From: UMGS172 sp045649545
GTDB lineage: Bacteria > Bacillota > Clostridia > Oscillospirales > Acutalibacteraceae
Assembly (NCBI GenBank): GCA_045649545.1
Contig: JAZRQE010000018.1
Coordinates: forward strand, 1 to 14,324
Reading direction: 5' to 3'
Length of the DNA: 14,324 bases
Made by a program: the position numbers and the translations under genes. The first letter of the stretch is position 1; every line of letters begins with the position of its first letter. Positions 6,718 to 12,993 of the stretch are shown here, piece after piece. A model generated the notes under the pieces. That model was not told where the DNA came from. It was given only the letters and a program-made list of their open reading frames with translations, and ran no database searches.

Positions 6718-8025
6718 ATGAGTAAATATTATCAGCCCGAAATCGAAACAATGTCGCTTCCTGAAATGCAAAAGCTACAGAGTGAACGTTTAGTTAAACA
6801 AGTAAAGCACGTTTGGGACAATGTGCCTTATTACCGTAAAAAAATGGAAGAAAAGGGTGTTACACCTGACGATATTAAGGGCATTGAGGACCTTCACAAG
6901 TTGCCCTTTGTTACTAAAGATGACCTTCGTGAGTGTTATCCTTACGGTCTTTTGGCAACCGACCTTAAAAACTGTGTCAGAATTCAGTCGACATCAGGTA
7001 CAACAGGCAAACGTGTTGTTGCTTTTTATTCTCAAAAAGACGTTGCTTTATGGGAAGACTGCTGTGCACGTGCTATTACTGCTATTGGTGGTACAAATGA
7101 AGACGTTTGTCAGGTTTGCTATGGCTACGGTCTTTTTACCGGTGGCCCCGGTCTTCATGGTGGCTCACACAAGGTTGGCTGTTTGACATTACCTATGTCT
7201 TCAGGTAACACAGAACGTCAATTACAGTTTATGACCGATTTAGGTTCAACAATTCTTTGCTGTACCCCGTCTTATGCCGCATATCTTGCAGAATCAATTG
7301 AAGAAATGGGTATAAAAGACCAAATCAAACTCAAAGCCGGTATTTTCGGTGCTGAAGCTTGGAGTGAAAATATGCGTAAGGATATCGAGTCTAAACTTGG
7401 TATTAAGGCATATGATATTTACGGATTGACCGAAATTTCCGGTCCTGGTGTCAGCTTTGAATGTGAAGAGCAAACCGGTATGCACGTAAATGAAGACCAT
7501 TTTATTCCTGAAATAGTTGACCCCGATACACTTGAAGTTTTACCGCTTGGCGAAAAAGGTGAACTTGTATTTACTTCAATCACCAAAGAGGGCTTCCCGT
7601 TGCTTCGTTACAGAACAAAGGATATCTGCGTATTATCGCGTGAAAAATGTTCTTGCGGACGTACACTTATTAAAATGGCAAAGCCTATGGGCAGAAGTGA
7701 TGATATGCTCATAATTCGTGGTGTTAACGTTTTCCCGTCACAGATTGAGGAAGTGCTTATTGAGGTTGGCGGAAGTAATATTACCCCGAACTACCTTATC
7801 ACAATCGACCGTGTTAACAACACCGACACTTTTGATTTAGATATTGAAATGAGCGAAAGTATGTTCTCTGACGATATCAAATCAATTGCAAAGGTTGAGA
7901 ATGAAATCAAGGATAAACTTCGTTCTATTTTAGGTCTTGGTGTAGGTGTACACCTTGTGAATCCGAAATCTATTACCCGAAGCGAGGGTAAGGCTAAACG
8001 CGTTATTGACAAGCGTAAAATTTAA
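6718..8025 (+). CDS. paaK: Phenylacetate-CoA ligase family protein (PaaK type)
   Basis: This 435-residue AMP-forming ligase is of the PaaK type and is distinct from the first gene of the operon. Visible motifs are the phosphate loop TSGTTGK (92-98), YGLTE (235-239), a CSCGR cysteine pair (311-315) as in anaerobe PaaK proteins, GRSDDML (325-331), and GVNVFPSQIE (335-344) at the start of the C-terminal domain. The expected reaction links phenylacetate or indoleacetate with CoA using ATP, or runs in reverse from the IorAB product. GGAG lies about nine bases before the ATG, and the gene follows iorB by 33 bases. The iorAB-paaK-ACT order is common in clostridia and archaea. Which aryl acid is preferred is not visible. 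Confidence 0.92.
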   Translation: MSKYYQPEIETMSLPEMQKLQSERLVKQVKHVWDNVPYYRKKMEEKGVTPDDIKGIEDLHKLPFVTKDDLRECYPYGLLATDLKNCVRIQSTSGTTGKRVVAFYSQKDVALWEDCCARAITAIGGTNEDVCQVCYGYGLFTGGPGLHGGSHKVGCLTLPMSSGNTERQLQFMTDLGSTILCCTPSYAAYLAESIEEMGIKDQIKLKAGIFGAEAWSENMRKDIESKLGIKAYDIYGLTEISGPGVSFECEEQTGMHVNEDHFIPEIVDPDTLEVLPLGEKGELVFTSITKEGFPLLRYRTKDICVLSREKCSCGRTLIKMAKPMGRSDDMLIIRGVNVFPSQIEEVLIEVGGSNITPNYLITIDRVNNTDTFDLDIEMSESMFSDDIKSIAKVENEIKDKLRSILGLGVGVHLVNPKSITRSEGKAKRVIDKRKI

Positions 8026-8037
8026 GGAGGTTACAAA

Positions 8038-8472
8038 ATGATTGTTAAACAGGTTTCTGCTTTTATTGAAAACAAAGCCGGCAGACTTAATGAAATTGCC
8101 GATACTTTAGCAGCAAGTAACATTGATATAAGTGCATTATCTTTGGCTGATACTACCGATTACGGCATTGTAAGAATGATTGTCAGTGACCCTGAAGCCG
8201 CTGTTTTGGCTTTGAGAGAATCCGGTGTTGTCTGCAAAATTACCGATACTTTGGCAATTGCTATTGATGATGTTCCGGGCGGTTTTGCCAGAGGTCTTAA
8301 GACTTTGACAGATAACGGACTTGAAATTAAGTATATGTACGCTTGTATCAGCCATGCTACAGGTAAGGCGCTTATGATTGTCAGTGTTGATGACCCTGAG
8401 AATGCTGATAAACTAATTTCTAATACATCAACCGGCGATGTTAACCCCTCCGAAATATACAGACATATTTAA
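8038..8472 (+). CDS. Tandem ACT-domain protein, probable amino-acid sensor
   Basis: This 144-residue protein consists only of two ACT domains (about residues 1-66 and 68-140). Each has the beta-alpha-beta-beta-alpha-beta pattern; the first begins with QVSAFIENKAGRLNEIADTLA, trimmed here to its key turn NKAGRL (12-17). ACT domains bind amino acids or related small molecules and regulate a partner enzyme. With no catalytic domain present, it most likely senses an aromatic amino acid or aryl acid and acts on PaaK or IorAB; this is inferred from position. A very strong AAGGAGG overlaps the paaK stop codon, indicating coupled translation. It is the last gene of the operon. No ordinary U-tailed terminator follows; a large hairpin element does. 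Confidence 0.88.
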   Translation: MIVKQVSAFIENKAGRLNEIADTLAASNIDISALSLADTTDYGIVRMIVSDPEAAVLALRESGVVCKITDTLAIAIDDVPGGFARGLKTLTDNGLEIKYMYACISHATGKALMIVSVDDPENADKLISNTSTGDVNPSEIYRHI

Positions 8473-8479
8473 TTTTCTC

Positions 8480-8687
8480 ATAATGGTCATTGAACGTGGA
8501 AATGACACTTTTAAGGTCATTTCCACACCAAATCTTCGATTTGTAAACAAATTTTCAAAGAAAATTTGACAACGGTCATTGCAATGATGTAGAAAAGCAA
8601 TCGAATTTTACGAAATTTGATTGCTTGAAAGCCGAATTATCGGCTTTTGTGGAAACGTTTTTCGTTTCCACGTTCTACAATCATTAT
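8480..8687. repeat. 208-bp palindromic hairpin-array element (MITE-like)
   Basis: The ends form a 23-base imperfect inverted repeat: ATAATG + 6 unmatched + GAACGTGGAAA (8480-8502) against TTTCCACGTTC + 6 + CATTAT (8665-8687). Inside are six hairpins: 8496-8526 (11-bp stem), 8529-8543 (6 bp), 8548-8568 (9 bp), 8595-8626 (14 bp, one G-U), 8628-8647 (8 bp) and 8649-8671 (9 bp). The palindrome TCATTGCAATGA (8576-8587) sits near the middle. The right half closes on itself through 8583-8594 with 8673-8685 (12 bp, one bulge). The left half can close through 8486-8492 with 8582-8588. Read from either end the order is the same: GTGGAAA hairpin, short hairpin, AT-rich hairpin. No open reading frame is present. 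A mobile miniature element or a structured RNA are both possible. Confidence 0.6.
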
Positions 8688-8731
8688 CGGAGGGTTTGAA
8701 ACTACTTTCCAAATAATTTGAGGTTTTATAT

Positions 8732-9493
8732 ATGACTATGGTATTTCTCACCGCCTTAGGTGTGGGCGGTGCTACAATATTCGGCTGTATTATCGGGTTT
8801 ATCTTTAAAGGTATCTCTCATAAATTCAGCGATATTGTATTATCCTTTGCAGCAGGTATTATGCTTGCTGCTGCAATATTAGGACTTATTTTACCGTCAC
8901 TTGAATACGGCGGTAAATACAGTATAATCGTGACTGTAATCGGAATATATGTAGGTGCAGTTGCAATTAGCCTTTTAGACAAACTTGTACCGCATCTACA
9001 CAAGCTTGTCGGTGCTGATATAGAAGGCCCAAAGCCGAAAAACAATGCTAATATTGAAAAAGTATTACTATTTGTTACCGCAATTGCAATTCATAACTTA
9101 CCGGAGGGTATTGCCTCGGGCGTCGGTTTCGGAGGAGGGAATACCTCTGAGGCGTTTATGATTGCCGGTGGTATCGCTTTGCAAAATATTCCAGAAGGTA
9201 TGGTTATCATTGGACCTATGTTGGCAGCCGGTATCAGCCCAAAGAGGACATTTCTTTGTGCTTGCTTTACCGGTGTGATTGAAATTATAGGTTGTCTTAT
9301 TGGATATTTTGCCGTTTCAGTATCGCAGATAATTTTACCATTTGCCTTAGCGTTTGCAGGCGGCACAATGCTTTATGTTATAAGTGACGAAATGATACCT
9401 GAAACTCATTCACATGGAAGTGAATGGGGTGCAACCTACGCATTGCTTACAGGATTTTCTGTAATGCTAATTTTAGATTTTATATTAAGTTAA
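8732..9493 (+). CDS. ZIP family metal transporter
   Basis: This 253-residue membrane protein is of the bacterial ZupT/GufA-like ZIP group, which moves Zn2+ and other divalent metals into the cytoplasm. The two metal-binding signatures are HNLPEG (121-126, membrane segment 4) and QNIPEG (151-156, segment 5). DEMIPETHSHG (219-229) follows segment 7. Eight membrane segments fit the hydrophobicity. The loop between segments 3 and 4 is short (about 95-110) and poor in His, unlike classical ZIPs. ATG 8732 is supported by GAGGT (8720-8724) seven bases upstream. The gene lies 44 bases after the hairpin element, and no clear promoter is seen between them, so its transcription may start in or before that element. 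The exact metal is not visible. Confidence 0.92.
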   Translation: MTMVFLTALGVGGATIFGCIIGFIFKGISHKFSDIVLSFAAGIMLAAAILGLILPSLEYGGKYSIIVTVIGIYVGAVAISLLDKLVPHLHKLVGADIEGPKPKNNANIEKVLLFVTAIAIHNLPEGIASGVGFGGGNTSEAFMIAGGIALQNIPEGMVIIGPMLAAGISPKRTFLCACFTGVIEIIGCLIGYFAVSVSQIILPFALAFAGGTMLYVISDEMIPETHSHGSEWGATYALLTGFSVMLILDFILS

Positions 9494-9509
9494 AATCTTA
9501 TAACTAAAT

Positions 9510-9551
9510 AAATAAAAGTCCTCGATGTAAAAACATCGAGGACTTTTATTT
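9510..9551. terminator. Bidirectional terminator between the ZIP gene and tRNA-Leu(UAG)
   Basis: A perfect 18-bp stem (9510-9527 with 9534-9551) has the loop TAAAAA and A/T runs at its outer ends, so it works for both converging units. On the minus strand it begins at the CCA end of the tRNA. Confidence 0.9.
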
Positions 9552-9634
9552 GGTGCGGGTGACAGGACTTGAACCTGCACGTGCGTGACACTAGATCCTA
9601 AGTCTAGCGCGTCTGCCAATTCCGCCACACCCGC
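9551..9634 (-). tRNA. tRNA-Leu (anticodon UAG)
   Basis: This is an 84-nt class II tRNA on the minus strand. The acceptor stem GCGGGTG/CACCCGC is perfect, followed by discriminator A and encoded CCA. The anticodon stem CTAGA/TCTAG closes the loop CTTAGGA, giving anticodon TAG (UAG), which reads CUA and, by wobble, other CUN codons. The D-arm, long variable arm and T-loop GGTTCAAGTCC are normal. It has its own promoter and terminator. Confidence 0.97.
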
Positions 9635-9667
9635 AAATTTTAATATAAGATTACCTTCAGCTTTGAC

Positions 9668-9696
9668 ATTATAACATTTTGCACTAATTCTGTCAA
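9668..9696 (-). promoter_or_regulatory. Perfect-consensus sigma-A promoter of tRNA-Leu(UAG)
   Basis: On the minus strand TTGACA (9696-9691), exactly 17 bases, then TATAAT (9673-9668). All twelve positions match consensus. It lies 33 bases before the mature tRNA 5' end. Confidence 0.88.
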
Positions 9697-9727
9697 TTAA
9701 ATTTTACACTAAAAATTGAATTTTTAC

Positions 9728-9756
9728 TTTATTTTTTATAACATAAATGTTATACT
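9728..9756 (+). promoter_or_regulatory. Extended -10 promoter with overlapping palindrome
   Basis: TTTATT (9728-9733), 17 bases, then TATACT (9751-9756) preceded by TGT. The palindrome ATAACAT-AA-ATGTTAT (9738-9753) covers the spacer and half of the -10, where a repressor could bind. The kinase-like gene starts 62 bases further on. Confidence 0.45.
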
Positions 9757-9817
9757 TAAATTACAGAGAAACTCATATATTTTTCTTATTAGATACTACA
9801 GTAAAAGAGGTGCTTTA

Positions 9818-10426
9818 ATGAAATCTATAATTACTATCGGAAGACAGTTCGGGTGCAAGGGCAGGGAAATCTGCAAACGTTTATCCCAAGAATTAGGAAT
9901 TCCTTTTTATGACAAAGAATTAATCGAATATGCCGCAAACCAAAGCGGAATTAGCCCCGAAATTCTTGAACAGTATGACGAAAAAGCAACTAACAGTTTA
10001 CTTTACTCGCTTTCTTTAAGTACATACTCTTATGCAGGTGCTGGAAATTTAGGTGTGCCAAATTTACCGCTTAATGACCGATTATTTATCTCTCAAAGTG
10101 AAATTATCAAACAGTTGGCAGATAAAGGTCCTTGTATTATTTTAGGCAGATGTGCTGATTATGTATTAAAAGACCGCGATGATGTATTAAATGTATTTAT
10201 TCATTGCGACCTTGACAACAGAATTGAACAAATCGAGAAGCGCCTTGGTATACCAAAATCCAAGGCAAAGGATATTATAAAGAAAACCGATAAACGCCGT
10301 GCTTCTTATTACAACTATTACACCCATCAAAAATGGGGCGATTTAAAGAATTTTGACCTTGCTATCAATAGTAATGTTGGAATTGACAAGGTTGTTGAAA
10401 CAATAAAAAGTTTTTATAAAATGTAA
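9818..10426 (+). CDS. Cytidylate-kinase-like family protein
   Basis: This 202-residue cytoplasmic protein matches the cytidylate-kinase-like family (Cytidylate_kin2 type), common in Clostridia. It opens with IITIGRQFGCKGRE (4-17), a glycine-rich nucleotide loop that differs from a standard Walker A. Next come IPFYDKELIEYAA, a second glycine motif in IILGRCADYVL, and an Arg-rich lid (KAKDIIKKTDKRRASYYNYYT). The ending resembles the family's WGDLKNFDLAINS. Nucleoside monophosphate phosphorylation is the usual annotation, but activity of this family is poorly established, and a separate standard cmk usually exists. ATG 9818 is chosen because GAGG (9807-9810) lies seven bases upstream; an in-frame TTG at 9716 would place the promoter inside the gene and adds an unlikely hydrophobic tail. 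Confidence 0.85.
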   Translation: MKSIITIGRQFGCKGREICKRLSQELGIPFYDKELIEYAANQSGISPEILEQYDEKATNSLLYSLSLSTYSYAGAGNLGVPNLPLNDRLFISQSEIIKQLADKGPCIILGRCADYVLKDRDDVLNVFIHCDLDNRIEQIEKRLGIPKSKAKDIIKKTDKRRASYYNYYTHQKWGDLKNFDLAINSNVGIDKVVETIKSFYKM

Positions 10427-10443
10427 TATTAAATCAAAATTAT

Positions 10444-10490
10444 ACACCTCCTGAAATATCCTGCGTAGGATGTTTTCAGGAGGTGTTTTT
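10444..10490 (+). terminator. Terminator hairpin that also buries the yunB ribosome binding site
   Basis: ACACCTCCTGAAA (10444-10456) pairs perfectly with TTTCAGGAGGTGT (10474-10486). Inside, ATCCT (10458-10462) pairs with AGGAT (10467-10471) around GCGT. Seven T follow, ending at the next start codon. It has every feature of an intrinsic terminator for the kinase-like gene. Its 3' arm contains AGGAGG (10478-10483), the ribosome binding site of the next gene. Confidence 0.85.
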
Positions 10491-11180
10491 TTGCGAAAAC
10501 GTCAGCGAAAAAGTACAATAAGATTGTTATCTATCGTACTTGCAATAGTTTTATTAATATCATTAACTTTAGAAGCTGATAACCGATTAAGAATTTTAAT
10601 TAGAAATTACTCAAATTCAAAATCAAAAATACTATCAAACTTAGTGACAAATCAAACTGTATACGATTACCTAAATGAAAAGCAACTTAAATATACTGAT
10701 TTAATGAAAATAAACTCTGCTGAAGACGGTGTAGTAACTTCGGTTGAATTTAATACAGTTGAAATAACAAAACTTAAAGCAGGAATAATCTCGCTTATCC
10801 AAAACAACATAAACTCGCGTGACAGCATTACAATGAACATACCAATTGGAACATTAACCGGAAATCAGTATCTAAACAACCGAGGTCCGAAAATTAAAAT
10901 TTCTATGCAAATAAGTTCCGCTGTATATTCAGATATAAAGAGTAAATTTATATCTGCAGGCATTAATCAAACGCTACATCAAATAACATTAAGCATAAGT
11001 ACAGAAATTTACTTCGTGATGCCATGGTATCGCTCATCAGGAAGTTATAATACAGAGTTTATATTAGCAGAAACAATAATCGTTGGCAGAGTACCCGATG
11101 CATACACCAACGTTATAGAGTACCCCGGTAGCAATGTCGCAGGCGAAATATTCGATTATGGGGCTTCTGTAGAGGATTAG
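10491..11180 (+). CDS. yunB: Sporulation protein YunB
   Basis: This 229-residue protein resembles YunB, a protein needed for normal sporulation in Bacillus subtilis whose biochemical role is not known. It has a basic start (RKRQRK), one membrane anchor or uncleaved signal (about 10-26), then an outside domain. Family-like stretches are AVYSDIKSKFISAGINQTLHQITLSIS and the end of the extracellular domain IVGRVPDAYTNV, shown here as SAGINQTLHQI and VGRVPDAY. The start is TTG 10491, with AGGAGG seven bases before it; an upstream ATG (10470) would lie inside the terminator loop and has no binding site. In B. subtilis the gene is under sigma-E; no convincing sigma-E promoter is seen here. Its stop codon overlaps that of the convergent SDR gene. 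Confidence 0.85.
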   Translation: MRKRQRKSTIRLLSIVLAIVLLISLTLEADNRLRILIRNYSNSKSKILSNLVTNQTVYDYLNEKQLKYTDLMKINSAEDGVVTSVEFNTVEITKLKAGIISLIQNNINSRDSITMNIPIGTLTGNQYLNNRGPKIKISMQISSAVYSDIKSKFISAGINQTLHQITLSISTEIYFVMPWYRSSGSYNTEFILAETIIVGRVPDAYTNVIEYPGSNVAGEIFDYGASVED

Positions 11181-11908
11181 AGGATAAAGCCACCGTCAAC
11201 ACTTAAAACCTGTCCTGTGATAAATGAGGCATCGTCACTACTCAAGAATAAAACAGCTTTGGCAATATCTAGAGGCGTTCCTAAACGAGAGAGGGGAGTA
11301 TCAACCCTTAACTTCTCAAGGTCTTGGTCACTAAAACTTTTAAGCATATCGGTTTTAATAACTCCCGGCGCTACACAGTTAACTCTGATATTACTTGGGG
11401 CTAATTCCTTTGCCAATGCTTTTGTAAGACCGATAACACCTGCCTTTGAGGCTGAGTAATGCACCTCACACGAAGCACCACTGATACCCCACATTGAGGA
11501 AATATTAACAATAGAACCGCTATGCTTAGATATCATTGATTTTGCGGCAGCACGACAACTGTTAAAACAACCGGTGAGATTGGTATTAATCATATTAAAC
11601 CAATCCTCATCGGTAATATCGGTAAATAATTTTTGTTGTGCAATTCCTGCATTACATACAAAAACATCAACCTTTCCGAAATTTTTGACTGCAAAATCAA
11701 CTATACCGTTAGCATCGACAGGATTTGTTACATCACATTTGAATATAACTGCAGAAAAGCCTTTTTTAACCAAACATTCTTCAAGCTCTTTGGCAGCATT
11801 AAAAGAATTATTATAACCGATTACTACGTTATAGCCATTCTCTGCAAATAGGGAAGATATAGCACGTCCAATACCAGTAGCACCGCCGGTAACAATCACA
11901 GTTTTCAT
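11177..11908 (-). CDS. ymfI: SDR oxidoreductase, probable EF-P 5-aminopentanone reductase
   Basis: This 243-residue Rossmann-fold reductase has TGGATGIG (7-14) for NAD(P), NAG (86-88), N110, S138 in NISSMWG, and the YxxxK pair Y151/K155. The stretch QQKLFTDIT, followed by SSMWG and ASCEVHYSASK, is typical of YmfI. In Bacillus YmfI reduces the 5-aminopentanone group on translation elongation factor P to 5-aminopentanol. The general alternative is FabG (3-oxoacyl-ACP reductase), but no fatty-acid genes are near and these motifs favour YmfI. ATG 11908 is used, with AAAGG (11923-11919) ten bases upstream; the longer TTG start (11917) would touch that site. It converges with yunB, overlapping by four bases, with no terminator between them. 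Confidence 0.75.
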   Translation of the reverse strand: MKTVIVTGGATGIGRAISSLFAENGYNVVIGYNNSFNAAKELEECLVKKGFSAVIFKCDVTNPVDANGIVDFAVKNFGKVDVFVCNAGIAQQKLFTDITDEDWFNMINTNLTGCFNSCRAAAKSMISKHSGSIVNISSMWGISGASCEVHYSASKAGVIGLTKALAKELAPSNIRVNCVAPGVIKTDMLKSFSDQDLEKLRVDTPLSRLGTPLDIAKAVLFLSSDDASFITGQVLSVDGGFIL

Positions 11909-11938
11909 TAAAATCAAACCTTTCTACTAATTATAATC

Positions 11939-11967
11939 ATTATAACATAAAATAATTTAAAAATAAA
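11939..11967 (-). promoter_or_regulatory. Extended -10 promoter of the SDR gene
   Basis: On the minus strand TTTATT (11967-11962), 17 bases, then TATAAT (11944-11939) with TGT directly before it. It lies about 30 bases before the ATG. Confidence 0.6.
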
Positions 11968-11990
11968 CTTAAAAATAATGTATGCAACAG

Positions 11991-12205
11991 TTTACATAAT
12001 AACACAGAACCACATCATTTGGTGGTTAACATAATCAATTTACATAATGTTGTTAGATTAGCGAAAATTGTTGTTGACATAATCAAATTTATAGTGTAAA
12101 CTATATTTACCCTTTTAATAGGGGAAATTTTGGTTTTGAATTTTCACCAATATTACATCAATTATTTTAATTTGTGGTTTAACAACATTTGTTAGGTTAC
12201 ATAAT
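11991..12205 (+). repeat. ACATAAT motif cluster with 48-base period
   Basis: ACATAAT occurs exactly at 11994, 12029, 12042, 12077 and 12199. Two longer words repeat 48 bases apart: TTTACATAAT (11991, 12039) and GTT(A/G)ACATAATCAA (12026, 12074). Together they mark two 48-bp units with conserved ends and a divergent middle. The cluster runs into the candidate promoter of spoIIM and may be a set of protein-binding sites. Confidence 0.45.
12074..12102 (+). promoter_or_regulatory. Candidate sigma-A promoter for spoIIM-xerD
   Basis: A perfect TTGACA (12074-12079), 17 bases, then TAAACT (12097-12102). This would give a 220-base leader. The -35 coincides with one ACATAAT copy, so a protein bound there could block it. 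In Bacillus spoIIM uses sigma-E, so a second, nearer promoter may exist. Confidence 0.4.
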
Positions 12206-12328
12206 ATCTAACATTTGTGTGTATTCACATTTTATTTCGACACTTTATCAATATATTGTGGATAATGTATTTTAAGTAATAATTGCAACGCTTGTCTCAT
12301 ATTATTTTTTTGAAAGGAGAGATAAGCA

Positions 12329-12967
12329 TTGCAAATTATAGCGGATAAAAACACGTTTAAACTTGGTTTACATATTGAAAACATCGGTAAATATAAATTC
12401 TTTTTAAGTTTACTATTGTTTTTAATTATTGGAATGTTGTTTGGCGCTTTAGCAGCAAAAGGTATAAACAAAACGTTTGATGCCACAATCAATGAGTGGT
12501 TTAATTCATTTTTTGAGTTTAGAAGAACTTCAGGTTTTACAAATCTTTTCTTCAGTTTGTTTTTGTCATCATTCGTTTTTTTAGTGGTTATCAGCTTGTC
12601 ATCGTTTGGTATTAGTGGCGTTATAATCTTGCCGATTTTAATGTTAACAAAAGGATTTGGGACATGCTTGATTTCCGGAATTTTATACAGAGATTTTTCG
12701 CTCTCCGGTATTGCTTTTGCAGATTTGATTTTACTTCCTTTTTGTGTCGCTAACGACTTTATTGGTGTTTATATTTCCGGGAAAGGAATGGAACTGTCCT
12801 CACACTTTTTGAGCAGCCTTAAAGACATTTCAGCAAGAGGTACCATTCTTAAACCTGAGGCAATAGTTTTTTTGAAAAAATTATTATTGTGTATGCTAAG
12901 CTCGGCGGTAATTTCGCTTGCAGAGGCAACATTTACAATATGTTTAATGAGATATTTTAATTTTTAA
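12329..12967 (+). CDS. spoIIM: Stage II sporulation protein M
   Basis: This 212-residue membrane protein of the SpoIIM (DUF95) family acts in the mother cell with SpoIID and SpoIIP. That complex thins septal peptidoglycan and drives engulfment of the forespore. Visible features: a short N-terminal cytoplasmic part, a first membrane segment (about 26-45, LLLFLIIGMLFGALAAKG), the large loop FNSFFEFRR, then four further hydrophobic segments, which is the family layout. Length matches Bacillus SpoIIM (about 214). The start is TTG with AAGGAG nine bases before it; the next in-frame ATG would remove the first membrane segment. xerD follows by 26 bases. spoIIM near a xerD gene is also seen in Bacillus. 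Confidence 0.9.
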   Translation: MQIIADKNTFKLGLHIENIGKYKFFLSLLLFLIIGMLFGALAAKGINKTFDATINEWFNSFFEFRRTSGFTNLFFSLFLSSFVFLVVISLSSFGISGVIILPILMLTKGFGTCLISGILYRDFSLSGIAFADLILLPFCVANDFIGVYISGKGMELSSHFLSSLKDISARGTILKPEAIVFLKKLLLCMLSSAVISLAEATFTICLMRYFNF

Positions 12968-12993
12968 CATAACAAAAGAAACGAGACGTACAA

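Larger units (their letters stand above)
11968..12328. other. AT-rich intergenic region between the divergent SDR and spoIIM genes
   Basis: No gene is supported in these 361 bases. Besides the ACATAAT cluster they hold the inverted repeat AACCAC/GTGGTT (12008-12013, 12022-12027) and the small dyad GTAAA-CTATA-TTTAC (12096-12110) on the candidate -10. They also hold TGTTAG/CTAACA around the last ACATAAT, and two AACATTTGT words 26 bases apart (12184, 12210). The length and repeats suggest a control region. Confidence 0.5.

Noticed and set aside
8566..8594. TTGACA inside the hairpin element as a promoter
   Set aside because: No -10 is found 16 to 18 bases downstream (GTAGAA at 17).
10424..10448. 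TAATATT and TATACACC as a sigma-E promoter for yunB
   Set aside because: Both boxes resemble the consensus, but the spacing of ten bases is too short and the second box overlaps the terminator arm.
12276..12305. CATATTAT as a sigma-E -10 before spoIIM
   Set aside because: Six of eight positions fit CATACAAT, but there is no convincing -35 at the right distance and the region is AT-rich.
12232..12492. 86-codon minus-strand frame opposite the start of spoIIM
   Set aside because: It is the antisense shadow of the first spoIIM membrane segments and has no ribosome binding site.
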